A stretch of DNA of 64,000 bases from Ramlibacter monticola (GTDB taxonomy: Bacteria > Pseudomonadota > Gammaproteobacteria > Burkholderiales > Burkholderiaceae_C), in assembly GCF_016722785.1 (NCBI RefSeq), contig NZ_JAEQNE010000011.1, positions 61,587-125,586 of the forward strand, read 5' to 3'. The translations under genes were made by a program, and so were the position numbers. Below, one piece after another: positions 38,189-46,021 of the stretch. The notes beneath the pieces were generated by a model that was not told the origin of the DNA, made no database searches, and saw only the letters and a list, made by a program, of their open reading frames with translations. The first letter of the stretch is position 1, and every line of letters begins with the position of its first letter.

Positions 38189-39322
38189 ATGAAACGAGTC
38201 CTCATCGTCTTCGGCACCCGCCCGGAAGCCATCAAGATGGCCCCGGTGGTGCGCGCCTTCCGCGGCCAGGCCGAGTGGGAGACGAAGGTCTGCGTCACGG
38301 CGCAGCATCGCGCGATGCTCGACCAGGTGCTCTCGCTCTTCGGCATCGAGCCCGACTTCGACCTGAACCTGATGTCGGCCTCCCAGACCCTCGAAGGCCT
38401 GTCGGCGCGCATCCTGGAGGCGATGTCCACGGTGCTGCACGCCTGGCGCCCCGACCTGGTGCTGGTCCACGGCGACACCACCACGACCTTCATGGCCTCG
38501 CTGGCCTGCTTCTACAACCGGGTGCCGATCGGCCACGTGGAGGCCGGCCTGCGGACCGGCAACCTGGAGGCGCCGTGGCCGGAAGAAATGAACCGGCGCG
38601 TCACGGGCCTGCTGGCGCGGCTCCACTTCGCGCCGACCGAGGCGTCGCGGCGGAACCTGCTCGCCGAAGCCGTCCCGCCCGAGTCGATCGAGGTCACCGG
38701 CAACACGGTGATCGATGCGCTGTCGCAGACGGCCGGCCGCCTGCGCAGCGAACCGGCCCTGGGCCTGCCCCTGCGCGAGCGCTTCTCCTTCCTTCGCCCC
38801 GACCGGAAGCTGCTCCTCGTCACCGGGCACCGGCGCGAGAATTTCGGCGAAGGCATGCGCGAGATCTGCGATGCGCTGCTGCGCCTGTCGCGCCGCCAGG
38901 ACCTGGAGATCGTCTACGCCGTCCACCTCAACCCCAACGTGAAGGGGCCCGTGGAGGCGGCGCTGGACGGAGTGCCCAACATCCACCTGATCCCGCCGCA
39001 GGACTACCTGTCCTTCGTCTACCTGATGATGGAGTGCCACCTCCTGCTGACGGACAGCGGCGGCATCCAGGAAGAGGCGCCCACGCTCGGCAAGCCCGTG
39101 CTCGTCATGCGCGAAGCGACCGAGCGTCCGGAGGCCGTGGACGCGGGCACGGCGCGCCTCGTCGGCGCCAGGGCGGACCCCATCGTGCGCGCCGTCGACG
39201 AACTGATGGACACCCCGGGCGCCTACGAAGCCATGGCCAACCGCGCCAACCCGTACGGCGATGGCCACGCCGCGGACCGCATCGTGGCGCGGTCCAGGAC
39301 CTTCCTGGCAGGCTCGCGGTGA
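38189..39322 (+). CDS. wecB: UDP-N-acetylglucosamine 2-epimerase (non-hydrolysing)
   Basis: Converts UDP-GlcNAc to UDP-ManNAc, a precursor for ManNAc- or ManNAcA-containing glycans. The 377-residue protein starts MKRVLIVFGTRPEAIKMAPV and shows the family's LVHGDTTTTFMASLACFY, GHVEAGLRTGNLEAPWPEE and TGHRRENFGEGM motifs. TDSGGIQEEAPTLGKPVLV near residue 290 contains the UDP-binding Ser/Gly/Glu. It begins the plus-strand arm of the locus, and its stop overlaps the next GTG start (GTGA). No UDP-ManNAc dehydrogenase (wecC) is nearby, so the sugar may be used as ManNAc or feed another pathway. Confidence 0.95.
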   Translation: MKRVLIVFGTRPEAIKMAPVVRAFRGQAEWETKVCVTAQHRAMLDQVLSLFGIEPDFDLNLMSASQTLEGLSARILEAMSTVLHAWRPDLVLVHGDTTTTFMASLACFYNRVPIGHVEAGLRTGNLEAPWPEEMNRRVTGLLARLHFAPTEASRRNLLAEAVPPESIEVTGNTVIDALSQTAGRLRSEPALGLPLRERFSFLRPDRKLLLVTGHRRENFGEGMREICDALLRLSRRQDLEIVYAVHLNPNVKGPVEAALDGVPNIHLIPPQDYLSFVYLMMECHLLLTDSGGIQEEAPTLGKPVLVMREATERPEAVDAGTARLVGARADPIVRAVDELMDTPGAYEAMANRANPYGDGHAADRIVARSRTFLAGSR

Positions 39323-40416
39323 TCTGCGTCGTCTCCACCTGGCCCTCCGGGCACAAGCTCAAGGAGGGCATGCTCCAGCGCGTCGCCCACATCGACTCGC
39401 TGATGGCCTCGGCGCCGCGCAACTACCTGGACATCTCCTTCCGCCGCTTCCTGCGCAAGGAAGTTCGCACCGAGGGCCTCGCGACCGTCTACTGCCTGAA
39501 CTTCTTCGTCCACGCCTTGCTCATCCTGCGGCTCCTGCGCGCCGCCCGGACCGTGTACGTCCACTCCGCGTACAACGCGTTGCGCATGATGGTGTTCCCG
39601 ACCCGCGCCCGGATCATCTTCGACGCGCACGGCGTCGTCCCCGAGGAATGCGCGCAGCAGGGGCAGGCCTGGTACGGGCGGTTCCTGTCCGTCGCGGAGG
39701 GTGCCATCCTGCGCCGCTGCCACGCGCTCGTGTGCGTCACGCAGTCCATGCTGGCCCACTTCCAGCAGAAGCATGGCCGGCGGCCCGGGCGCGAGGAACT
39801 GATCCTGCCGATCCTGCCGCAGGTCGGCGACAGCGGCGCCGCCGCGCAGGCCCTGCAAGCCGGCCGCCATGCCGACGCCGTCATCTACGCCGGCGGCATG
39901 CAGCCCTGGCAGAACGTGGACCGGATGGTCGCCGCCGCGGCGCGCCGGCCGGAGCTGCGCTACACCTTCCTGACCGGAGAGCTCGCCCCGTTCGAGGCCC
40001 GGCTGCGCGCAGGCGGCGTCCGCAGCTTCGCCTGCGAGTCGGTCGCACCGGAACGGGTCAAGGACTACTACCTGTCGCACACCTACGGCTTCGTGCTGCG
40101 CGACGAAACCCTGGTCAACCTGGTCGCCTGTCCCACCAAGCTGGTGGAATACCTGTACTGGGGCGTGCTGCCGGTGGTGATCACGCCGCGGATCGGCGAC
40201 TTCGACGCCGCGTCGCTGCGGGCCGTCACGCTGGAGCAGTTCCTGCGCGGGGAACTGCCGGACGCGGCCGCGGCGGCCGAAATGCGACGCCACAACCAGA
40301 CCGCCGTGCTGGCGCTCATCGCCTCCGCCCAGCGCGCCCTGCGCCAGGTGCAGGAGTTGCTGCTGGGCGCAGGGCAGGCGCAGGAAACGGGCGTGTCGCC
40401 GTCGGCGCTGCGCTGA
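39319..40416 (+). CDS. Glycosyltransferase (GT4-like), coupled to wecB
   Basis: 365-residue protein from a GTG start overlapping the wecB stop. It begins VICVVSTWPSGHKLKEGMLQ, and its N-terminal half includes RIIFDAHGVVPEECAQQG, equivalent to the acceptor-site loop of GT-B enzymes. In the donor half, IYAGGMQPWQNVDRMVAAAA and CPTKLVEYLYWGVLPVVITP replace the standard E-x7-E segment, similar to the gene at 28260-29525. Coupling to wecB hints that it transfers ManNAc or a derivative. That is inference from position only. Confidence 0.78.
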   Translation: MICVVSTWPSGHKLKEGMLQRVAHIDSLMASAPRNYLDISFRRFLRKEVRTEGLATVYCLNFFVHALLILRLLRAARTVYVHSAYNALRMMVFPTRARIIFDAHGVVPEECAQQGQAWYGRFLSVAEGAILRRCHALVCVTQSMLAHFQQKHGRRPGREELILPILPQVGDSGAAAQALQAGRHADAVIYAGGMQPWQNVDRMVAAAARRPELRYTFLTGELAPFEARLRAGGVRSFACESVAPERVKDYYLSHTYGFVLRDETLVNLVACPTKLVEYLYWGVLPVVITPRIGDFDAASLRAVTLEQFLRGELPDAAAAAEMRRHNQTAVLALIASAQRALRQVQELLLGAGQAQETGVSPSALR

Positions 40417-40423
40417 ACCTCCC

Positions 40424-41155
40424 ATGGAACTCCAGGACCTCCTTTTTTCCCAGGGCTTCGGCCCCCGCCGCGTCTGCCTCGGCCTCGTGCAGCACGGCCT
40501 GGTGACCGTCAACGGGAAGCCGGCCAGCGACCCGCACGCCGAGGTCGAGCCGGAGAATCTGTCCTTCACGGTGGAAGGCAAGCCGTGGACCTTCCACGCC
40601 AAGGCCTACCTGATGCTGCACAAGCCCGTCGGCTACGAATGCTCGCAGCGGCCCGGCGCCTGGCCGAGCATCTACACGCTGCTGCCGGCGCCGCTGCGCC
40701 AGCGCCCCAACAAGGGCGCCACGCCCGGCGTGCAGGCGATCGGCCGCCTGGACCAGGACACGACCGGCCTGCTGCTCCTCACCGACGACGGCACCTTCAT
40801 CCACCGAATGAGTTCCCCGAAGCACCACGTGCCGAAGGTCTACGAAGTCGGCACTGCGGCGCCGGTGGAGGACGACCAGATCCGGCGCCTGCTCGCCGGT
40901 GTCGTGCTCGACGACGATCCCCGGCCGGTGCGGGCCGCGGCCTGCGAGCGCACCGCCCCCGAGGCGCTGCGCCTGACGCTCACCGAGGGCAAGTACCACC
41001 AGGTGAAGCGGATGCTGGCCGCCGTGGGCAACCGCGTCACCCAACTGCATCGCTCGCGCATCGGCACGCTGGAACTGCCCGCCGATCTCGCGCCGGGACA
41101 GTGGTGCTGGCTGACGCCCGGGCAGCTTGCGGCGGTCTCGCAGCGCGGGAAGTAG
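40424..41155 (+). CDS. rsuA: 16S rRNA pseudouridine(516) synthase (RsuA family)
   Basis: Isomerises a uridine of 16S rRNA. The 243-residue protein has an S4-like N-terminal RNA-binding part (about 1-45), the KPVGYECSQ motif and the catalytic AIGRLDQDTTGLLLLTDDG with Asp near residue 109. EGKYHQVKRMLAAVGNRV follows, the RsuA/RluE signature. The length and lack of extensions favour RsuA over RluB/RluE. A housekeeping gene inside the polysaccharide neighbourhood, it ends seven bases from the convergent glycosyltransferase gene. Confidence 0.9.
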   Translation: MELQDLLFSQGFGPRRVCLGLVQHGLVTVNGKPASDPHAEVEPENLSFTVEGKPWTFHAKAYLMLHKPVGYECSQRPGAWPSIYTLLPAPLRQRPNKGATPGVQAIGRLDQDTTGLLLLTDDGTFIHRMSSPKHHVPKVYEVGTAAPVEDDQIRRLLAGVVLDDDPRPVRAAACERTAPEALRLTLTEGKYHQVKRMLAAVGNRVTQLHRSRIGTLELPADLAPGQWCWLTPGQLAAVSQRGK

Positions 41156-41162
41156 TCCTCGC

Positions 41163-42203
41163 TCAGGACCTGCGGAGCGCTCGGTCGATCAGGATGCAGG
41201 CGTCCTGCAGGAAGATCACCCGGTTCAGCACGCAGAAGGTGCGGTACTGGCCTGCGAACAGCATCCGGACCAGCCGGGGCAGGCCGCGCCAGCCGGCCGC
41301 GATGGCGTCCTGCCGCGCGCGCAGGAATCCGGCCTTGGCCCGGAAGCGCTCGCAGGCGGCCTCCAGTCCGGGGCGCCCCTGCAATGCCAGCGCGATCTGT
41401 TCGTAGGTCCGGAGTTCGCCCTGGTAGCGGGCCTCGGCGGTGCGGAGGATCTGCAGGGCCTTGCGCAGCGGGTCGTGCTTCCGCTGCCCCATGACGTTGC
41501 TCGCGTGCTGCCTGTACTTGTAGAGCACCCGGTCGACCGGCTTCACCGAGGATATCTCCGACGCGACGATCGCGATCCAGTAGTCGTGGGGCGCCGTCGC
41601 CGGGAACGCGGGGAGCGCGTCCGCGACGCTCCTGCGCAGGACCATCGCGGCGCCCGTCACGAAGCTCTGTTGCAGCATCAGGTGCACGAGTTCGCTCCGG
41701 CGGCCGAACCTCGCCCGCCGGGCCGGGCTCAATCGGATCGACTCCCACAGGGTGTGGCCCAGGCTGGCGGCCGCCTCGTCCACCAGCAGCGCGTCCGAGA
41801 ACACGACACCGGTGCCCTCGTCGAACGACGCCAGGAGGACTTCCAGCTTGTTCTCCTCCCAGATGTCGTCCTGGTCGGACAGGGCGATGAACTCGCATTC
41901 GGCCTGCCGGATCCCCTGCTCGAAGTTCCTGACGTAGCCGAGATTCCGGCTGTTGCGGTGCAGGACGATCTCCACGTCGCTGCCGTTGCGGCGGGCGAGG
42001 TCCGCCAGGATTTCCGGGGTGCCGTCGCTCGAACCGTCGTCGTAGACCGACAGCCTGGCCGGTTTCAGGGTTTGCCGCAGGATGCTTGCCACCTGCTCGC
42101 GGATGTACTTTTCGCCGTTGTATGCGCACAGCACGACTTCGACGGGCGCCGGCCTGGTGCGCATTTCCGGCTGGCCCGCACCGTTGTCCTGGGTCTGTCG
42201 CAT
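41163..42203 (-). CDS. Glycosyltransferase family 2 (rhamnosyltransferase-like)
   Basis: 346-residue GT-A enzyme with VEVVLCAYNGEKYIREQVAS, VYDDGSSDGTPEIL and FIALSDQDDIWEENKLEVLL (DxD-type metal and nucleotide site). YKYRQHASN near residue 250 is the RxH element of the RfbF-like rhamnosyltransferases. The C-terminal 80 residues are helical and basic. The ATG at 42203 gives the expected N-terminus with a 17-residue lead. The long open frame running to 43406 is a shadow of the plus-strand beta-propeller gene. It is related to the gene at 31423-32415 but has the high-GC codon use of the chromosome. Confidence 0.87.
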   Translation of the reverse strand: MRQTQDNGAGQPEMRTRPAPVEVVLCAYNGEKYIREQVASILRQTLKPARLSVYDDGSSDGTPEILADLARRNGSDVEIVLHRNSRNLGYVRNFEQGIRQAECEFIALSDQDDIWEENKLEVLLASFDEGTGVVFSDALLVDEAAASLGHTLWESIRLSPARRARFGRRSELVHLMLQQSFVTGAAMVLRRSVADALPAFPATAPHDYWIAIVASEISSVKPVDRVLYKYRQHASNVMGQRKHDPLRKALQILRTAEARYQGELRTYEQIALALQGRPGLEAACERFRAKAGFLRARQDAIAAGWRGLPRLVRMLFAGQYRTFCVLNRVIFLQDACILIDRALRRS

Positions 42204-42347
42204 GTTGGGATTCCGCGGCGCCGAGTGTACCGAGCCGCCATCCCCGCGCCGGAGGATCCCGCGGCCGCGGCGGATCGCGCAAAATAGCCCGTCCTCCGCC
42301 GCCGGCGCCCCCGCGTTGAGCAGATTCCCACCCCGTACTGCCCCGCC

Positions 42348-43334
42348 GTGAAACTTCCGTCCTTCCGCCGCGCCTGGCTCCTGGTCCTCCTGCTGGCCGC
42401 ATCCGGGCTCGCCTGCGCCCAGCCGGCGCCGATCTTCGTGCTCAACTCGCTGGACGCCGACATCAGCGTGATCGACCCGGTCACCTGGAACGAGGTCAAG
42501 CGCATCCCCACCGGCAAGGAGCCGCACCACCTGTACATGACGCCGGACGAGAAGTCGATCATCGTCGCCAACGCGCTGGCCGACTCGCTCACGTTCGTGG
42601 ATCCGCGCACGGCCACCATCCAGAGGACGGTGCGCGGCATCGTGGATCCGTACCAGCTGCGCTTCTCGCCGGACATGAAGTGGCTGGTCACCGCCGGCAA
42701 CCGCCTCCAGCACGTGGACCTGTACCGGTGGGACGGCAAGGACCTCTCGCTCGTCCGGCGCCTCCCCACCGGCAAGACTCCCAGCCACATCTACATCGAC
42801 AGCCGCAGCACCGTCGCCTACGTCACCATGCAGGACAGCGACGAACTGGTGGCGATCGACCTGGAGCAGCAGCGCATCCGCTGGCGGATCAAGACCGGCC
42901 CGATGCCCGCCGACGTGTTCGGCACGCCGGACGACCGCAAGGTCCTGGTGGGCCTGACGGGCGGCGACAGCGTCCAGATCTTCGACGTCAGCTACCTCAG
43001 GGTGCCGCGCTCCATCGGCTACATCCGCACCGGCGCGGGCGCCCACGCCTTCCGCGCCGCCGGCGACGGCAAGCACGTCTTCCTGAGCAACCGGGTGGCC
43101 AACACCATCAGCAAGATCAACCTCGACACGCTCAAGGTGGTGGATGCCTACCCCGCGCCCGGCGGCCCCGACTGCATGGAAGTGCTGGCCGGCGGCCGCT
43201 ACGTGATGGCCACCGCGCGGTGGTCGAAGAAGCTGGTCGTGGTGGACACGCAGACGCGGCAGGTGGTGCGCGAGGTGAGCGTGGGCAAGTCGCCGCACGG
43301 GGTGTGGACGCTCGACCACTCGCCGAGGCACTGA
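42348..43334 (+). CDS. Secreted YncE-like beta-propeller protein
   Basis: 328 residues from a GTG start. A signal peptide (about 1-24, ending SGLACA-Q) is followed by six or seven repeats of about 42 residues with the YVTN/YncE-type pattern (IFVLNSLDADISVIDPVTW, SIIVANALADSLTFVDPRT, KHVFLSNRVANTISKINLDT). This should fold as a seven-bladed propeller in the periplasm. No catalytic residues or heme sites are seen, so a binding or scaffold role is likely. The gene sits two bases ahead of a NodB-like deacetylase gene and is almost certainly cotranscribed with it. Confidence 0.85.
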   Translation: MKLPSFRRAWLLVLLLAASGLACAQPAPIFVLNSLDADISVIDPVTWNEVKRIPTGKEPHHLYMTPDEKSIIVANALADSLTFVDPRTATIQRTVRGIVDPYQLRFSPDMKWLVTAGNRLQHVDLYRWDGKDLSLVRRLPTGKTPSHIYIDSRSTVAYVTMQDSDELVAIDLEQQRIRWRIKTGPMPADVFGTPDDRKVLVGLTGGDSVQIFDVSYLRVPRSIGYIRTGAGAHAFRAAGDGKHVFLSNRVANTISKINLDTLKVVDAYPAPGGPDCMEVLAGGRYVMATARWSKKLVVVDTQTRQVVREVSVGKSPHGVWTLDHSPRH

Positions 43335-43335
43335 G

Positions 43336-44115
43336 GTGCGGCGGCGCGGGGGATTGCTGGCCTTGGTACTGGCAAGTTCCGGCGCCTGGGCCCAGCCCTG
43401 CGCCAAGCCCGTCTACCTCACCCTCGACACCGGCCACATGGGCGTGGCCAACTTCGTGGCCGAAGTGCTGAGCCGGCAGCAGGTCAAGGTGACCTTCTTC
43501 GCCGCCAACGAGAAGACGCAGGAGGGCGACGGCAGCCTCGGCAGTTTCTGGGCGCCCTGGTGGAAGGCGCGGGCGGCCGAGGGGCACGAGTTCGCTTCCC
43601 ACACCTTCGACCACGTCTATTGGCGGGCCGACCTCCCCGGAGAACCGCCGGCATTCCGGGTTCGCCCCTCCGCCGGGCCCGATGCCGGCAGGGAATCCAC
43701 GTGGACGGCCGGTGAATATTGCGCGGAAATCGCGCGCGCGTCCCGCCGCCTGCAGGAAGTCACCGGCCGCAAGCCGCTGCCGCTGTATCGTGCGCCCGGG
43801 GGAAAGGTGTCGCCGCGGCTGCTGGCCGTTGCCAGGTCTTGCGGTTTCCTGCATGTCGGATGGTCGCCTTCGGGTTTTCTCGGTGACGAACTCCCGAGCG
43901 AGACCGCGAGTAATCCGCAATTACTCCAAAAGGCCTTGCGCGAAGTGCGCAGTGGCGACATCCTACTGGCACATCTCGGGATCTGGTCCAGGAAGGACCC
44001 GTGGGCGCCGGCCGTACTGGAGCCCCTGATCACCGGACTGAAATCGAGGGGGTTCTGTTTCGTCACCTTGCGCGATCATCCGATGTATCGCGAGTGGGTG
44101 GCGCGCGGTAAATAG
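43336..44115 (+). CDS. Secreted polysaccharide deacetylase-like protein with altered metal motif
   Basis: 259 residues from a GTG start, with a signal peptide (about 1-20, SSGAWA-Q). The NodB fold is recognisable: motif 1 LTLDTGHMG (normally TFDDG), motif 2 ASHTFDH (H-x3-H intact), motif 3 YRAPGGKVS and motif 5 ILLAHLGIW. In motif 1 the base-type Asp is kept but the second Asp, a zinc ligand in classic enzymes, is Thr. The enzyme may therefore bind metal differently or be a specialised amidase. It lies directly downstream of the beta-propeller gene. The substrate is unknown, and the polysaccharide locus next door is one possibility. Confidence 0.8.
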   Translation: MRRRGGLLALVLASSGAWAQPCAKPVYLTLDTGHMGVANFVAEVLSRQQVKVTFFAANEKTQEGDGSLGSFWAPWWKARAAEGHEFASHTFDHVYWRADLPGEPPAFRVRPSAGPDAGRESTWTAGEYCAEIARASRRLQEVTGRKPLPLYRAPGGKVSPRLLAVARSCGFLHVGWSPSGFLGDELPSETASNPQLLQKALREVRSGDILLAHLGIWSRKDPWAPAVLEPLITGLKSRGFCFVTLRDHPMYREWVARGK

Positions 44116-44117
44116 CA

Positions 44118-45101
44118 ATGCAGTGGATACAGAATCTGTTTGAACAGGCCCAGGGATGGGTGTTCCAGTTCGTGGTGCAGCCGATCCTGTACTCCTTCGG
44201 CATGGGCGGCATGCTGGAAGACGCCTATGTGGCCACCGGCTGGCTGCTGGTGGGCCTGATCCAGATCGCCGTGATGCTGGCGATCATCGGCCCGCTCCAG
44301 CGCTGGCGCCCGGCGGATGCCCGGGTCGACACGGCGGAGGTCCGCACCGACGTGGTCTACACGCTGCTGCACCGCCTCGGCATCTTCCGCGTGGCGCTGT
44401 TCTTCAGCGTCGAACCCCTGTTCGACCAGCTGTTCGGGTACCTGCGCGTGGCCGGCCTCGGCACGGTGCACATCGACCAGTTGATGGAAGGCGTGACGGA
44501 CCACCCCATGGCCAGCTTCCTGATCTACCTGGTCGTGTTCGATTTCTTCGGCTACTGGATCCACCGGGCCCAGCACCGCTTCGAATGGTGGTGGAGCCTG
44601 CACGCGCTGCACCATTCGCAGCGCTCCATGACGATGTGGAGCGACAACCGAAACCACCTTCTGGACGACGTGATCCGCGACAGCCTGCTCGTCGTGCTGG
44701 GGCAGTTGATCGGCGTCGGGCCCGGCCAGTTCGTCGGCCTGGTCGCCATCGCGCAGCTGAGCGAGAGCTTCCAGCACGCCAACCTGCGCCTGCACTTCGG
44801 CCTCATCGGCGAGCGCCTGTGGGTCAGCCCGCGCTTCCATCGCCTGCACCACAGCATCGGGCTGGGCCACGAGGACCAGGAGGGCGGCGAGCACCTGGTC
44901 TACGGCCAGAGCCCGGCGCTGGGCGGCCACAACTTCGGCGTGCTGCTGCCCTGGTGGGACATGATGTTCGGCACTGCCAACTTCGAGATCCGCTTCGACC
45001 CCACCGGCATCCGGGACCAGGTGGAGACCGGGCGCGACTACGGCCGCGGGTTCTGGGAGCAGCAGAAGCTCGGGGTGCTGCGGCTGATGGGCCGCGCCTG
45101 A
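44118..45101 (+). CDS. Sterol desaturase / fatty acid hydroxylase family protein
   Basis: Integral membrane di-iron oxygenase of 327 residues with about five helices and the three His clusters of the family: HRAQH (residue about 150), HALHH (about 163) and FHRLHH (about 237). Another His pair lies in FQHANLRLH. Homologs hydroxylate or desaturate fatty acids, sterols or carotenoids. The bacterial substrate here is unknown. The ATG at 44118 follows the deacetylase stop by two bases, suggesting a three-gene transcript from 42348. Confidence 0.87.
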   Translation: MQWIQNLFEQAQGWVFQFVVQPILYSFGMGGMLEDAYVATGWLLVGLIQIAVMLAIIGPLQRWRPADARVDTAEVRTDVVYTLLHRLGIFRVALFFSVEPLFDQLFGYLRVAGLGTVHIDQLMEGVTDHPMASFLIYLVVFDFFGYWIHRAQHRFEWWWSLHALHHSQRSMTMWSDNRNHLLDDVIRDSLLVVLGQLIGVGPGQFVGLVAIAQLSESFQHANLRLHFGLIGERLWVSPRFHRLHHSIGLGHEDQEGGEHLVYGQSPALGGHNFGVLLPWWDMMFGTANFEIRFDPTGIRDQVETGRDYGRGFWEQQKLGVLRLMGRA

Positions 45102-45181
45102 GCGCGGCGTGCGCCGGGCGGGCTGATTCGCCACCGGCGCCGGCGGGCAAGGGCATCCGCCCCGTCCGCTATCCTTCCCCC

Positions 45182-46021
45182 ATGTCCCTGTTCCTGGATT
45201 CCTTCTGGCGCGCCGCCCTCTACTGCCTGCACCCGCGGGTGATCGGCCTGTCGCTGCTGCCGCTCGTGCTGATGGTGGCCACGGCCTTCGGGCTCGGCTA
45301 CCTGTTCTGGGACACGGCGGTCAACACCGTGTTCGTCTGGCTGGAGTCCTCGGCCTGGATGGAACACCTCTCGACCTGGCTGCGCGAGATGGGAGTGGGC
45401 AACCTGAAGAACGCGCTCGCCCCGCTGCTGGTGATCTTCGCCATCACCCCGCTGCTGGTCGTGGTGGTGCTGTTCCTGGTCGCCGTGCTGATGATGCCCG
45501 CCGTGGTCAACCTGGTCGCGCGCAGGCGCTTTCCCGGGCTGGAACGCCGGCACGGGGCCTCCTTCACGCGCGGCGCCTTCTGGTCGCTCGGCTCCGCGCT
45601 GCTGGCGGTGGTGGCGCTGATCGTGTCGCTGCCGCTGTGGTTCATCCCGCCGCTGGTGCTGATCCTGCCGCCCCTGATCTGGGGCTGGCTCACGTACCGC
45701 GTGATGGCCTTCGACGCGCTGGCCGACCACGCGAGCGGCGAGGAACGCAACCTGGTGTTCCGCGAACACCGCATGTGGCTGCTGGTGATGGGCGTGGCCA
45801 CGGGCTACCTCGGCGCGGCGCCGAGCCTGGTCTGGGCTTCGGGCTGGATCTTCGCCGCCGCCTTCCCCATCCTCATCCCGGTCGCGATCTGGATCTACAC
45901 GCTGGTGTTCGCGTTCTCGTCGCTGTGGTTCGCGCATTACTGCCTGGCGGCGCTGGCGCAGGTGCGCGCCGCCACGCCGCTGCAGCCCGCCGCCCCCGAA
46001 GCCGTTCAGGTCCTGCCGTAG
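45182..46021 (+). CDS. EI24-domain membrane protein
   Basis: 279-residue membrane protein with six or seven helices. It starts SLFLDSFWRAALYCLHPRVI, the start of the EI24 (CysZ-like) family, with the conserved LPPLIWGWLTYRVMAFDALA segment in the second half. Members related to CysZ carry sulfate. The burkholderial branch has no proven function. The last 16 bases overlap the convergent manC gene. Confidence 0.82.
   Translation: MSLFLDSFWRAALYCLHPRVIGLSLLPLVLMVATAFGLGYLFWDTAVNTVFVWLESSAWMEHLSTWLREMGVGNLKNALAPLLVIFAITPLLVVVVLFLVAVLMMPAVVNLVARRRFPGLERRHGASFTRGAFWSLGSALLAVVALIVSLPLWFIPPLVLILPPLIWGWLTYRVMAFDALADHASGEERNLVFREHRMWLLVMGVATGYLGAAPSLVWASGWIFAAAFPILIPVAIWIYTLVFAFSSLWFAHYCLAALAQVRAATPLQPAAPEAVQVLP

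Noticed and set aside
43132..43920. Minus-strand frame opposite the deacetylase
   Set aside because: Shadow of the plus-strand propeller and deacetylase genes, which carry signal peptides and domain motifs.
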